From Rhabdornis inornatus (Eukaryota; Chordata; Aves; Passeriformes; Rhabdornithidae), in assembly GCA_013397075.1 (NCBI GenBank), contig VWZS01000909.1, forward strand, positions 187,478 through 251,477: DNA of 64,000 nucleotides, in the 5' to 3' direction. The notes under the pieces are model-generated. The model saw nothing but the letters and a program-made list of their open reading frames with translations, did no database searches and was not told where the DNA came from. This document shows, in pieces, positions 51,074-64,000 of this stretch (positions are counted from its first letter, which is position 1; each line of letters starts with the position of its first letter). A program made the translations under genes and the position numbers.

Positions 51074-54000
51074 GTAAAGTGAATTGTAGTTGTAATGCTT
51101 CTGAGTGTTTTTGATTCAGGTCTAAGCAGTATCTGAATATCCACCTATATGATTTGTGAGTTAATGTTTTGGCACAATAATCAAATTAATTATCTTTTGA
51201 ATTCTGCATGGCCCACATGTGACAGTATTACACATATATTATATATGCATACATAAATGTTTAGATATATGAAAGATGTAATATAAATCCTTAAAATGCA
51301 CACAAACGTTTCAATATATTTTAATTTTCAAAAACCCACCCACTTATGCTTGTCCTAATCAGATAAGGACACGTCTGTGATATACCCATAGGTCCTTCAT
51401 GAAATGGGTCAAGTTGAGCTTTACTTTTCCTGCCACTGTACAGAGCTGCCTCAGGGGTGTCTAAGCCCAGCTTTAGAGACACTGCAAGTTAGTGTTTATG
51501 TACTCACAGAGGAAAGACTGAGAACATATAGCTAGTGTAAGACAACACTGACAATTTTCTCATCTCTGTCATAGCTATAAAAAGGTCTGGGAACCATTTC
51601 ACTGTAATTGCCTAACTGTGGCTGTTTGGTAGCATCCAGAATTAAGCAGTTTTGCAAAAAGCTTGAAAACTTTAATCATTGCAGAGATTTTTGAACATAA
51701 TTAAAAAGGGACTGAAGTACCACCTGGAGTAGATTTGACTACAATCTATATTTTAAAAATATTTCAATTTATCAGGCATTGGAGATTCACCAAAATGTTA
51801 ATCATGAAAATGCTATCTCATCTGAGTTAACAGCATTTTTAAATAATTTTTTGGTAAGAACTACCAAATGGCTTGCCTAACACAGAAAAACTTGTGCTTT
51901 ATGTTTGGTCTCAATTCTAACGTAACTTCAGTTTTGAGACAACCTTCTATAGTTTCCTTTGTTCAAAGGCATGAGGAAATCTGGGGCAAATCCAGTCTTT
52001 AGGGTCATAGTTTTATCTTCTGTACTTCTCTAGCTACAGAATATTTTTCCTCCTGTGTAGAGCCCACTAATTGCTTTATCTCTTCTAAGAGTGGCTTTTT
52101 GTCTTGATGTGAAAATGTTACACAATAGATAACCCAATATGTCCCTTGACGGAACATTCCAACTTCAAATTGCTTTTGAAGTTCCTTTGATTTTTATAAA
52201 TGACACACACTACCATGAAAATTAGGTGGTAAAACTAATTTCAGTTGGTTTGTATATGAACTGTCACTAAAGCAAATTAAAGAACCAATGCCTTTTGCAT
52301 TAACTATGTAAAGAAAGGTATATAAATGATAATTGTAGGCTTGGGTTTATGTAATGAAGAGTCTACTTTTAGATATAATCCAGTTAAATCAAAGGATCAT
52401 CAGTCTCGATTGGGTTTTTTTCAGCTTCCTATGAAACGGAAAAGAAATATGTACAAAGTTATAAACAAATGAATTAGTGGAAACCTTAAGAAGTACTGCA
52501 TGTTGAAAAAGCTGCAGACATCAGAGGAACATCAACAAAGCATCATAGGAAAAGAAGAAAACAAAGAAATCCATCCTAAAAATCTAATATATTTATGAAT
52601 TCTAAATGTTTTCTTACACTTAATAGAAGGGAATACTTTGAAGGAGATTAAATTGTATAAAAAAGCAAATTTTGGCAAGAAAAAGAAATATGATCTTGAA
52701 AGGTTATACAGTACAAACAAAACCACCATATTTTGACCTGCTATAGAAAAATACTGATAGTGAAATACATAGTTGCTTTACATCATTGAAAAGGACATAA
52801 AGATCCCTTGCTGTAAAGCATTAATTCAACACATTTGCAATATGATGCACACTTTGGGGCATCTCAACAGAAGAAGCTTGTCAAGAAATTAGACAAAATG
52901 GTTAAATGACTAGAAGTCTTTATTTATGAGTTACAGTGTATTTGAGCCAATACACAGTAAAGATAGGGGCATGAATATCTTATAAATACTACAGAGCATT
53001 CATAAATCATACTAGACTACTACAGAATAATAAAGATTTATAAGTTGAAAGGGTGAAATCTTTGTTCATGTCACTCAGATCAATGTTGTTCTCAGAGTAA
53101 GACACTTGACAGGAAGCAGCAGAGGAAGAATTGATCTTAACACATATAAAAAACTGTAATTGTATATGTCATAGAGAAAAAAGAAAAAAACTAGACATCA
53201 GAACAGAAAAAAATATTTTGATGATCCAAGTTAACTTGAAAAAAACAGAGCAACCCAAAGCAAAATATCACAACTCAAAAAAGTCCTCTAAAATTGACCA
53301 AAGGTAGCCTTCCTGTAATGAAGAGCCGTATGCTTCACTGTTCTACTTCTGTAGTTTGTACTATATCCTGCTCTCAGATTCTCCTTTACCCAGTTTTCTG
53401 TTTTTATACCCATTCATAGTTTCTTTGCAAATATCATGAACTCTGCTCATGACTCTGAATTGTTCTTTTCTATGCAAATAGCCTACAGGTTTACTGCTTT
53501 TTGAAAATACGTAGGATACTATTTTTTTTCTTTTTGTAGCCAACCCGAGCTGCCACAATTTCAGGTTTATTTTATTCACGGACAGACAATGCTTGGAGTC
53601 AAATTTACTTTATTTGTTGTCAGACTAGCTCATGTGTTTCATTTGAAAGATTAGGTGGAAAAAAAGATGTGGATAAAATATTAATAATCTCACTCTTGTG
53701 CATTCATTATTTCAATAAGAAAAAAAAATGAGGCATAAAAATCAAATATAATGAGACCATTACAGAAGAAGAAACAAGGTAATCAATTTCATATATATAA
53801 CACCACTACAAAGATATTAGCTGTAATTTAAACAAAGTAATCTGCTTTTGTTTGATATGCAAAATGCAAATGAGACATTTTAGTAATGCTCCCATCTCAC
53901 ATCAGTGGTGCTAACGAGGAGATGATAAGGTTAATAAATATTTTCTTTTATTATAGTGGGGATTTTTAAAACTGTACTTTGAGTTGACAAATTCCTTTGC

Positions 54001-55450
54001 AAGCTTGACAATGCCACTTCAGATAAAACTAAGCATTTCCTTTCACAGACACAAACTGAAAAATATGTGACACTTGCATTTTTCCTTAAGCAGACATGCA
54101 ATATCAGAACCACATTTTAGCTCTGAATATATGATAAATCATATAACTGGAACTTGCCAATATACTTAGCAAGTGAGAGGTAAATGTTTTACTGAGAGGT
54201 AAATCACTGTAAAAATGAGTGGTCAAATGTAAATTCCCAGGCTACTAGTAATTTACCCTCTGTTTGAGTTGCATTTGAGGTCATATTCTACCCTCTGAGA
54301 AAAAAAGAATATGTATGCTAATATCTACAGTTAGGCTTGAATTTAGAGAATCAAAGTTTCAGCAAAAATTAATGAATAGAGCAATACATAAAATACATGG
54401 AAATTAACACAAGAAGGGAAACCCAGGTAAGGAAGTCTTTGCATTCAATTTTTTAATTTTCTTCTAAGACAACCAAATTCTCATCTCTAGCATGGACTAA
54501 AATTAAAATAAGATAAATGAAATAACATAAAATATACCCTCTCTATATATTTTAATGATAAATCTTGGGGATTCTTAAAACTTTGGGTAGATTTGTAAGA
54601 GAGTTGCACAAGCGAAAATGGGTAACAATAATAGAAGGGTCATTATGCGCCTGAACACCTGTCAGTGAGAAAAGAAAACAACTATGCCCTAAAGATCTGA
54701 CAGAACATATTAAATCTAAAAAGGGCTGCAGTTGGGCCTTTTTCTGAAAATACGCTGTAAAGGAAATTCTAGAGGGAAGTTTAATATTTCCATTCTATTT
54801 TTAAACAAAATATATTTCAAAGGTTTTAATACACTTGGAATGCGTATTCAAGCACATGAATTCACATCTGAACCAAAAATCTGAGGGTGAATTTGTTTCA
54901 GCAAGAGTTCCATTACCAGCTTCAGCAGCGGTATACAGGTATAGTTTCAAAAGCTTTAGCTCTGAACTTCTGAGATTCAGACTTCATTTATCAAACTACT
55001 TCATCCAGTTTCAAATCTTCCCATTTTCCACGGGAAATTACATAATATATACAAATCTAAAACTTAGAGCACAGTGACATCTACTATTTTCTCCAGATCA
55101 AGCTTCCTGAAGATAAACTGGAAGCTTACAAAGTTATATCAGCTACATCAGCTCAAAACATCTTAAAATGGTACAACACTACACAATATTAAAGTAACAG
55201 GCAGTATGAAGTATATCTGAAACACAATTTTAATTGAAAATAAGCTTTTTCCCATTCATAACTTACAATAAACATCTGGAAGGGCATCATCTGTGATATT
55301 GACTAGTTTTAACACAAACTCTGCTTCAATTTGTGATTGGTAATCAGAGGAGCAATTAAATTTTTAATGTTGGTCAGTTGGTATTACAGCTTTCTTCTTG
55401 AATCTTAAGAAATATTTAAGGTGTTTTTTAAACAACCTCTTCAGTAGTTC

Positions 55451-55480
55451 AGATAGATATATATAGAGAAATAGAAATAG

Positions 55481-55523
<43 letters not shown>

Positions 55524-55526
55524 CAG

Positions 55527-55575
<49 letters not shown>
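55451..55575 (+). repeat. (AGAT)n / GATA microsatellite, long
   Basis: An imperfect lead-in (55451-55480) is followed by about 23 tandem AGAT units from 55481, broken once by 'agacagag' at 55521-55528. It is the longest simple repeat in the window and probably polymorphic in length. A minus-strand frame of repeated YLSI residues is an artefact of the array. Confidence 0.97.
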
Positions 55576-58500
55576 TCATAGATACAGGCCTTAATGAATT
55601 TCAGAATGATTTTACAGCCATTTCTAGAAACTTGTTATTCTGAAAATTTAAGCCTAGGTTCTGGGCTGAAGAAAACCAAAAAAGCAGGAAGAACTTGTGT
55701 TTAAATTTACTTTTGGAGTTCTTTCTACCTTTTTTCAAGGCCACCCAATATACTGCTTCACATCCACTGCTGGAACTTCATACGTAAACTCACCAAGCAC
55801 AATTCAGTCATGGCTTTTTTGGACTGATGCTGATAACTTCATTTTACACTTTTTTGACCTCTCGGATAGGCTACTGAAAAGCTTTATTTTATTATGCTGT
55901 CTGTGTTCCTACTAACACAAAAAGCTGTTGAAAGCATTTTAAGCCACACTAAGCAGCCTCAGTTTAATCTGATAGTCTTTGGGGAGTTAGTTCAATACCT
56001 ACTGTCAAACATTTATTATATTTTATAATTGCAATAGCTTCCGGCATACTATGAAACATGTTTATATTGCTCACTGACCCCAGATTTTCCTATTCACAGG
56101 CAAAGAGTTTTATGTTCTGTATTACAAAGCAGTATTGCGCATCTACTTTTAATTTGTCTCACTTCCACGCTAGTTGGAAATTCATTCAAAGACAGCATTC
56201 ATTGCTGGTTCAATAAACTTGGAAATTAGGAAAACAAAAATCTGAACTCCATTTTCTCTCTTTCCTTTTTTCCCTTTCTTTTTTTTTTAACTCTAATTAA
56301 CCCTAGCTCAAACTGGCAGAGTGATTTTGTCCGTGGCATTTCTTCACAAGTTAGAGGGAGCATGAGTTTGCATGAAAGGTACTACAGAAGTTTGGTTAGC
56401 ATTTTGCTGTCACAAGAGCACATTGCCTCTGTATTGCCAGCACAATCAGTCAGATGAAATAGTTTCTTGAACTCAGCTTAACACAGTGTCTGCAATAGTC
56501 CCATTACTAAAGCATCACAAAACACAGCATCCATCCTTTGGGGTGGTCGAAGAAATAAATAAGCACAATGCAAATGAATAGTGCTGGTCTAGGCACTACA
56601 TCTGAGACATAAGTCTATCCAATAGTAGAAATTGAGGGAAATCCTGACTAAGCTCTTGTCTTTTCTTCTACTCTTTCACTCACTCTACTTTGGCAAAAAG
56701 CATTTAAGTATGTGAAAGAACACTGCTTGACAAGAAAAGAGTGAACAGCTAGACACATGAACTTCTATTTACCATTAAATGACCCCAGGGGAAAAGAAAT
56801 AATAAGAAAGAGAAAAGACCCTTATGTCTCTTTGAAAAGATCTGTCTCCTAGAACAGGCTGAGGTCACTAGTAAGGCAACATGACAATTGCCACTGACTT
56901 ACACCTAAAACTCCAACATAAAGACCTTTATTGATATAACCTGCTGACATTTATCTTCTTAAATTGGAAAAATATAATATTATGCATGTCAAACATTTAA
57001 CATTTCTCACTCTTGACCCAATTAAAAAGAAGTAATGTCTGTAGAGAAATGTAATAGTCCTCCACTTTACTAAAACAAAACACTTCAGAATGCTGTAGTC
57101 TAAAAATTAGGCGGACATCTATAAAATACCAGTGGCATGTGATCTGTGTGACTAATCCAATAATGAGACTAACCTGTCAAACAAGACTTTGAAAATATTC
57201 AAAAGAGAGAAAATATGCTCAAGGACAGCAGATCGAAATTTTTTAAATGACAGCTACAAAGCTGGATACATTAAAGGAAAGAGGAATTTATCATAATAAA
57301 ACACATTAAGGGATTTAGAAGTGGGATCTCAATTTAGGTGCAGAATGTAGTAGAATACAGTTCAAGAATAATAAAAAAAAAAACCTCTTGTCTAAATAAA
57401 AATCACCAGAGATGAAGACATCTGATTTACGGAATAAATCAGAAAAAAAAAGATGAACACTGAAGAAAGCACCTGGATTATTTTGAGTAAAAAGGACTGC
57501 TTCATACTTTTAAAAGAGATATGCTGGTTTACAACTTGATTTAAAATTTTTTTGTGAAAAAATGGCAAAAGTTTGATTAAATTGGCGCAAACACTTGTAT
57601 ATTTTATGCCCCTTAAGCATTTTTGATACCCTATTGATGATAGCACTACTTCTCTCTGACACACTGAAAAAAAATCAGTCTATCTGGGTGAATCATCAGT
57701 AACCTGTTCAACCTCATTTGGTGGGCATCCAGGGTAAAACTACTCAAATTTCCACGATTTCCATTTTATTGACAGTGCCAGTTGCTGACTCCATCATACT
57801 TCTAAGTCAATCGACCACAGAAAACTCAGAAACTGGCAGCTGAGTCATACACATCATGAAGTTTCTCCTGCAGTTTCTCTGGGAGAACCATAATGTACAA
57901 TCTTTGTATTGAAAGGAAAACTAAAGTGCTATGAACCCAAGTGATAAATTTGAGCTAGTTGCATTATTTAGTCTCATTCCTTCGCAGGTTTCCAATGTGA
58001 ATGTTTTACTCTCTACATCTATCTAGCCTTGCTTCTCCCCTTTGTACATGCGCACACACATGCAGAGAAATACTCATTACAGTTAAAACAGTGTTCACTG
58101 AAAGCTTTGCTATACCCTGAGTGTAGCTATGTCATCCAGTACATGGTATCTGAAGTTACACAGTATGTTGACACCTCTATTTCTGTGATTAATTTTCTTT
58201 GACACTCAAGGCACAAACCTTTCACTGTGTTGTAACCAATTTTTTTCTTCCTATTACACAAAAGCATTTGCTGTTTTCTGCTTCATTTTTCCTGGCTGGG
58301 GGCCAGGGGTCTGTAGCTAAACCCTTAAAATGGAGCGTCTTGGAAGATCTTTTTTCCCCACATAAATCAAGTTTTCCATCTCATATCACCCATCATTTCT
58401 GTTCATATTTTGTCATCAATGTCCCTTCAGAGCACAAGGTGAATGAACAATTTCATTTGTGCTGGAATATTTTTTTCAAATTAATTCTAATGACATTATC

Positions 58501-61500
58501 TAAAAGGAAAATAATATTTTTGTGCAAAACAAAACCTCTGGGGCTAAACATCTGGTTGAGAAATTTTAACTGTACATGTAATCAAGTTTCGTAAGTCTCT
58601 CCACTTCTTATGGTTACTTAATCTCAAAAATAATATCCAGCTAAATGCTCAACAAGAAATAGGCTTCTTTTATATTAAGTCCTTGTATATTTACAGAAAC
58701 TACTCTTAAAGTCTTCAGAGCTCAAGCTCTCCAAACTTGCAAAGCAAGAAGAGGACCTAGAAAAGAAGGAACAACTGACTAAAACAATCTCCCTTTGGCA
58801 GAAGGTATCCTCTGCCCATACCTATGTATGCACACTAGATGTGCATATATCTGTGTTAATTATAACTCCATTTTTGCAGACCTTTCTCATATTGCTTTTG
58901 TTTAGCTAAAGCTCTACAGACTTGTGTGATAAGTGTCTGGGAAATACTAAATACCAACATGACAGAACTTGAAGTCTAAAATACGTATGGAGAAAACAAG
59001 GCATTTAGAGAACCTATAAGGAAAAAAATCTGTAGCATCTCATAATTTAAATTGAATTGCTGTTTCATATTATCATGGAATTGCTAGAATTAATGACAAC
59101 AAAGATGAAGCACAACATTCAAGGACTGAGGGTTTAATCCATGAACCAATAAAAATGTAAATGCATAGCAACTGGTATATAAAACAACAATTTTTTAAAA
59201 ATATGAAAATACATTTATTTACAAAAAAAGGTGTAGATTGTTCCGGTCTTTTCTTTCTGGTTTGGGTTGTTGGGGTTTTTCTTTTTTAAAAAAGAATTAT
59301 CTTTTTTTATATATATAAAAGAGGAGGTTTCTAACTAAGACTGGGATGTTAAACATAGAGTTCTAATGTCTTCAAAGAACACATAAACCTAAAATCTTGC
59401 AAAGCAATAAGGAAGGACCACACATAATATTTTCAGGAATTTGAACATCTAACAGAATATTTCATAAAAGAGGATGTTTTCTAATGAAAAATGGGTTTAG
59501 TGAATGCCATTCATTCTGTATCATCTACTCCATATTTTTGATCTACCTATATTCTTGCTGTGGTCCCTTAGCAGTTTAAGGGACTATAATTAAAAGTTTG
59601 TTGTGGTATTGTGGAGTGTCTCTGCATCTGGAAATGGTAAACCATAGGTAAAGGATATGGTATTCACTAATGTGAACTGATAGAAGGTGCCATGCTTTTA
59701 AGCAGACCAAGAAGTTATATACATACACATTCCCTTAAGGAAAGACTCTATGAGAACAAGCTAATAAGTTATATTTACAAAAAACTTCTAGCCAGCTACT
59801 CAGTGAGTAGTGTACAATACGTACACCTCACATAAAGAAGTAGTTTCCTTACTTATAATACTACATACCATAAGTCCTATTTTCTAGAATGACACCTGTT
59901 CATATCCCATAAACTATTTGAAGTAAAATGAAGTCATCAGATTAAAATAAAGTCTAGCAACAAAAAAAAAAAAAGAATAATAAGGGAGATAAATTGTTAA
60001 TTGATTTTAAAGGAGCTAATAGATTAAACACATTCACATGATTCACTGGACCAGGGCTTGTTGTTCTCAGCACTAAAGAAAATAATTTGTCTTGCAAGCT
60101 GCTTTGTGCTCACACACATTCCCATCACAGCTGAGCTACATCACAGCTTCAAGCAGTGCCACTGAAAGTTCAGATGGGTCCTATTTTAAATTCCATCTCG
60201 CCTTATTTAATCATGTTTGCTTCTATACTTTCTGTGCTCCTCCCAGCTGTAGCAGCTGTTTTGTCTCTCAGGTCTGTAGTATCTACTGCCTAACATATCA
60301 ATCTAAAGGAATAAAGGTTTGTTATCTCCACCTTTAAAAAAACAAACAAACCCACTTTGTCTTTCTCCAGAGGAAGAAAATTAATGAATATTCCAGGGAA
60401 AAAATTGGTCTAAAGTAATTTATTCTGAAATATCAAAATTTCAGAGAATGAATGATTAAAAATGTCTTATTATGAAATTGCAGAAGAAAATATTTAGAAA
60501 AAATAACTATATACATGAATGCAGAAATATGTATTAATTACATATAGCAGAAACACACATTTATTCATAAATACATAAAAGGATAAAACTCTTTCCTGTC
60601 ATGTTTTACAAGAGAAATATGCTTTCATTTGATTATATTGTATGAATCTTTTCCTTTACCTCTGTCCTGGAGGCATAATCTCACATTTGTAACACTGGAT
60701 TTTCGACTATGAAAGCGCTAAAGGCATGAAGTGAGAAGGAAGATTTCTTCAGGTGTCAAAATAAGAAAAGATAAAAGGAAATCTTGGAGAAATAAAGGTA
60801 ATAGTCTCAGAGAATAAATTGAGTACTTGAGAGTTAGAAACAACAGATATGTTTCTAATTAGAAAGCAGCTTTGCTATTATTTAAAAGATATTTTGATGT
60901 ATACTGTGCTCCTATTTGGGAATGCAAATTAGCACTAAGAGTGTATAAACCTTGTTATGTGTAATGCCTGGATATTTCACCACATAAAGAGCAATTACTT
61001 AGCAAAGGGTTACTCTCCTTATTGTGGCACCTGACTGCCTGAGTGGGTGGGCAGACCAGCCAGGGAAGCAGACCCAGCCCAGCACAATGTCATGCCTTGG
61101 GACAGCGACCAGCTGTGTTTGCTCAGGGAGGAAAGCCATTGCAGCAGGAAGGTTTTCCCTCCTTGGAAGATAAAAGGTACAAGTGGAAGATTGTTTGGGA
61201 GAAACAGCTTCCTGAGCCAAAACCGATACACACTGCACATGGGTAAATTTAAATCTACCTCAAAAAACTGTATCTATTATATACATATGTTTGTGGAAGG
61301 AGAGAAGAGTAAATCTTAACCACTGAAGTCCTCTAGATAAGAAGACAACTCTGGTATGAAGAGATCTAAATGTAGGGTGAAGTACTCACATTGACTGCAT
61401 TAGAAGCCTCTGCTTACACTATAGTGAATGCAATGAGGTAAAGACTGATTTAGAGCACATCCCACTCTCTGCATAATGTAATTTCAAAGTTCCAGGTGCA

Positions 61501-63199
61501 TCTTAGGCAGAACAAAACCTCTGGGCCTTGTGTTCTGGATGAAAACATCAGCTACAGGTAGGTTTGCTTCAGTCTGGCTGAAAATGAAAGGCCTGTCATT
61601 TCTTTTGAGATCAGCACAGGGTATCAGAAAGAAAAGCTTAAAACAAAACAAAGGCTTGTCTGCAGGTTCAAATTATATCTTAAGGATATGAAGGAACCTA
61701 TTTTGATTATGAATCTGGCCAATTACTTTTTTTAAAGAGCATTTTTAATCCTATTCAACTATATTAATAATCTGATGCTAATCTTAAAGAATCAATTTGT
61801 TATCATTTTGAGAAAAAAATTTAAAATTGTCACTGAAACCTATATGTTTACAAGTAATGTTTTATTCCTAGATTTACTATTGTTTTTCCCTAATATTTAT
61901 CTGGTTGATTTATTTCAGCTGGACTTTAGAACCCATACGTTTTTATCTAGTGTGCAATAAAGGCTATGCTTTAGTCTAGGAACCATCTTTTTAAACAAAA
62001 AAGAATTTGGAGCAATACCAAAACCAAAAATGTGGGAAAATTGAAGGGAGTACACAATGTTGTGTTTACGCTTGGTAGACAACTTTAGAATTAGAAAAAT
62101 CTGGCATATGAGGGCGAAACTCCCGACTTCTTATGTTTGTGATTGATGCTTACAGAGCCATAAAACATTTTACTGCAAACCATGTGCCTAGGGAAATTTC
62201 AGCAATTTGCCAATTTTCTACGCCCTATCTGCCTCTATTAAGGAACAACATGATACTTCAGGCTCTTTTGTATAGTGCATTGCACAAACTTATCTCAAAG
62301 CACTTCACAAGTCAGTCCAACAAATAAGTAGATACAAAACAAAAGCATGACAGTGAATAGATATTTAAGAAGATTAAAGGGAGAAATTGTCAAAGGTACT
62401 CTAAAGCTAGTGATAGCCCTCAGTTTCATGAGATTCTATTTTATTTTACAGAAAACTGGATTTTTATTTATAAATTGTATTTCATTTAAAGGAGAGTGTA
62501 CAAACATTTATGTACTGATTCTATCTGAAAGTATGGCTAAAGGTGATTTTATTTAATGTGTGTGTAGCTCATGCATATGTATGTAGTACCCACAAATAAT
62601 ACAGTTACTAGAAAGACCTGGCAGTAGCAATCAGGCTTGCAGAGATTTTTGGTTTGTTTGCAGCTTTTTAGTTAACAAAATATCAGGAAACAGCTTTGTG
62701 GATTTGCTGTTTATCATTTTTGTGCACTGAAGTGGAAACTGCAAGTGAAATGGATTGATATAATGTCTATAAGTCTCAGGATAACTCTATAGCATTTGCT
62801 AAATGCTAAATTATAGATCTCCTGACTTCTAATCCTCCCAAAAGATGTCACTCAAAGTAAAAAAAAAAACAATTTAAAGTAAATGAATTAAATAGTAACT
62901 TTCAAGGTATCATACTGGGTCAACAATTTTTGTTTGATTTCTTCTTCTCATATTAGCCTGCAATTCCTTTTGCATATGGTCCAGTAATTCTATAACACTT
63001 CATATTTTCTACTACCCTAAAAACTGACTGATTTATTTTCCTATTTCTTTGGCCCTGCACTGCAAAACTGCCATCAGTTTCATACAAAATATCCTCAGCA
63101 GAGCACTAAATATACATATGTAAAAGTCTTTGAGTTTACTATCTTGGTTACTTCTAATGGGCTATAAGATAGCAAAGTAACATGTTCCTGAAACAGAAA
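55576..63199. other. AT-rich unique sequence, no gene seen
   Basis: The longest open frame outside the LTR (58199-58594, 131 codons from a TTG) lies here but has no supporting signals. A GC-richer, more complex stretch at about 61025-61240 is unexplained. Confidence 0.45.
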
Positions 63200-63770
63200 G
63201 ATACCTATCTACCATATTTCACATCCTTTGCCCAGCTGTGATGCTGTGCCTGATGCCCCTCAGGACAGGGTTGGCTCTCCTGGCTGCCAGGGCACTGCTG
63301 AATCATGTTCAACTTGCCATGGACCAGGACCACCAGGTCCCTTTCCATAGTGCTGTGGAAACTTAATATTCCTTTGAGTCCTGTGTCCAAGGTGTTAATG
63401 AAGATGCTGAAAAGAACTGGGCCTAAGATGGACCCCTGCAGAACCCCACTAGTGACAGCTGCCAGCCTGGAGTCACCCCATTCACTGTAAGCCTTTGTGC
63501 TCATCCTGTGAGCTGGTTGTTCAGCCACCATGTAGCACAGTTATCCAGTTGCGTGCTGGATATTTTGTCCAGAAGGACACTGTGTGACACCATATAAAAA
63601 TCTTTGCAGAAGTCCAAAAAGATTGCATCTACTAGCTTTCCTAGGTGGGTTACCCTATTGTTGAAGGAAATAAGGCTTGACAAACAGGACCATCCTATCA
63701 TGAAGTCATTGTGACCAATGACTGCCTTGTCCTCCAGGTGTTTCAGTGCCTCTCAGAATAATTTTCAATT
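63200..63770 (-). mobile_element. CR1 LINE reverse-transcriptase remnant, internally deleted
   Basis: A reverse-orientation CR1 fragment covering part of the reverse-transcriptase ORF, without the 3' UTR. On the minus strand one open piece (63501-63701) reads 'VDAIFLDFCKDFYMVSHSVL', the CR1 palm segment with the first catalytic Asp region. The next piece (63205-63531) reads 'SGVLQGSILGPVLFSIFIN', the following conserved RT motif. After 'LKGILS' it jumps straight to 'ERDLVVLVHGKLNM', which normally lies many residues later. The loop with the catalytic Asp pair (the xxDD motif) is therefore deleted. The two pieces are also in different frames, so the copy is dead. It lies near the right edge of the window and its 5' side fades by about 63770. 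Confidence 0.93.
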
Positions 63771-64000
63771 TAGCATGCTCAAAACAAATATATATTTTTA
63801 TAAAAAGAAAGGCTACTTTAGTTTTCCAGTGAAGGCCTTCTTCATGCAAATTCACCTTTTATAATGGATTTTTTCCTTATCCATTTAATGATTTTTTTCA
63901 GTAGAAATATAAGACTATTGTCCTTCTTTGTGTGTGGGTAGTGGCACATCATTATAACTTTCTTCAGGACCTTTTGTATGAACAATTACCTCTTTCAGCT
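63771..64000. other. AT-rich sequence, no gene seen
   Basis: Nothing recognised to the right-hand end of the window. Confidence 0.5.

Larger units (their letters stand above)
47419..55450. other. AT-rich unique sequence, no gene seen
   Basis: No interspersed repeat was recognised. It includes a 12-bp palindrome (50294-50305) and an exon-like but non-coding segment at 51021-51073. Confidence 0.5.

Noticed and set aside
54363..54426. Exon-like segment ending at 'cccaggtaagg'
   Set aside because: The acceptor is weak and the frame tested closes. A strong donor alone is not enough.
55364..55579. YLSI-repeat - strand frame
   Set aside because: It is a translation of the GATA microsatellite.
58199..58594. 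131-codon open frame on the + strand
   Set aside because: It starts at TTG, has no splice or promoter support, is rich in F/L/S/H/K as chance AT-rich frames are, and shows no recognisable motif.
1..64000. CRISPR array, operons, phage or other prokaryotic system
   Set aside because: There are no regularly spaced direct repeats with unique spacers and no dense gene layout. CR1, SINE and LTR sequence show this is vertebrate DNA.

Overview
This window looks like a vertebrate intergenic or intronic stretch from a bird, probably a passerine. It is AT-rich, CpG-depleted and has no long open reading frames. Its recognisable interspersed repeats are avian: several CR1 LINE fragments (both strands, mostly 5'-truncated), LTR-like pieces, and one tRNA-Ile-headed SINE with a CR1-type tail at about 29.03-29.16 kb. 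The SINE matches my recollection of the passerine TguSINE1 family. No complete gene, rRNA, functional tRNA, CRISPR array or prokaryotic feature is visible.

Layout. 1-6 kb: unique AT-rich DNA with a + strand CR1 3' end (1.2-1.9 kb) and a homopyrimidine tract (3.3 kb). 6.2-6.4 kb: the best protein-like segment, a possible last coding exon behind a good splice acceptor. 6.4-20 kb: mostly unique sequence with an LTR-like piece carrying polyadenylation signals (13.4-13.6 kb) and two small perfect tandem duplications. 20.4-20.8 kb: second + strand CR1. 21-29 kb: unique sequence with a 28-bp duplication, a short AGAT array and two weaker exon-like segments (26.3 and 28.0 kb), then the SINE. 34.0-34.2 kb: a CR1 fragment whose 3' end resembles the SINE tail. 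36.1-36.9 kb: a perfect 11-bp-stem hairpin and a - strand CR1. 38.1-38.5 kb: an LTR-like avian repeat. 41.6 kb: short - strand CR1 tail. 42.1-42.4 kb: another exon-like open segment. 46.7-47.4 kb: a probable solo LTR whose centre is the only strongly GC- and CpG-rich patch here. 55.5 kb: a long GATA-type microsatellite. 63.2-63.8 kb: a - strand CR1 reverse-transcriptase remnant that has lost its catalytic loop.

The parts do not form a pathway. The one functional relationship the sequence suggests is between the SINE and a CR1 lineage with a similar 3' tail, as expected where a SINE borrows LINE machinery. I found no convincing new biological system. The exon-like segments are the most useful leads, but each could be a chance open frame. 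Family names are from memory of repeat consensus sequences and were not checked by search.
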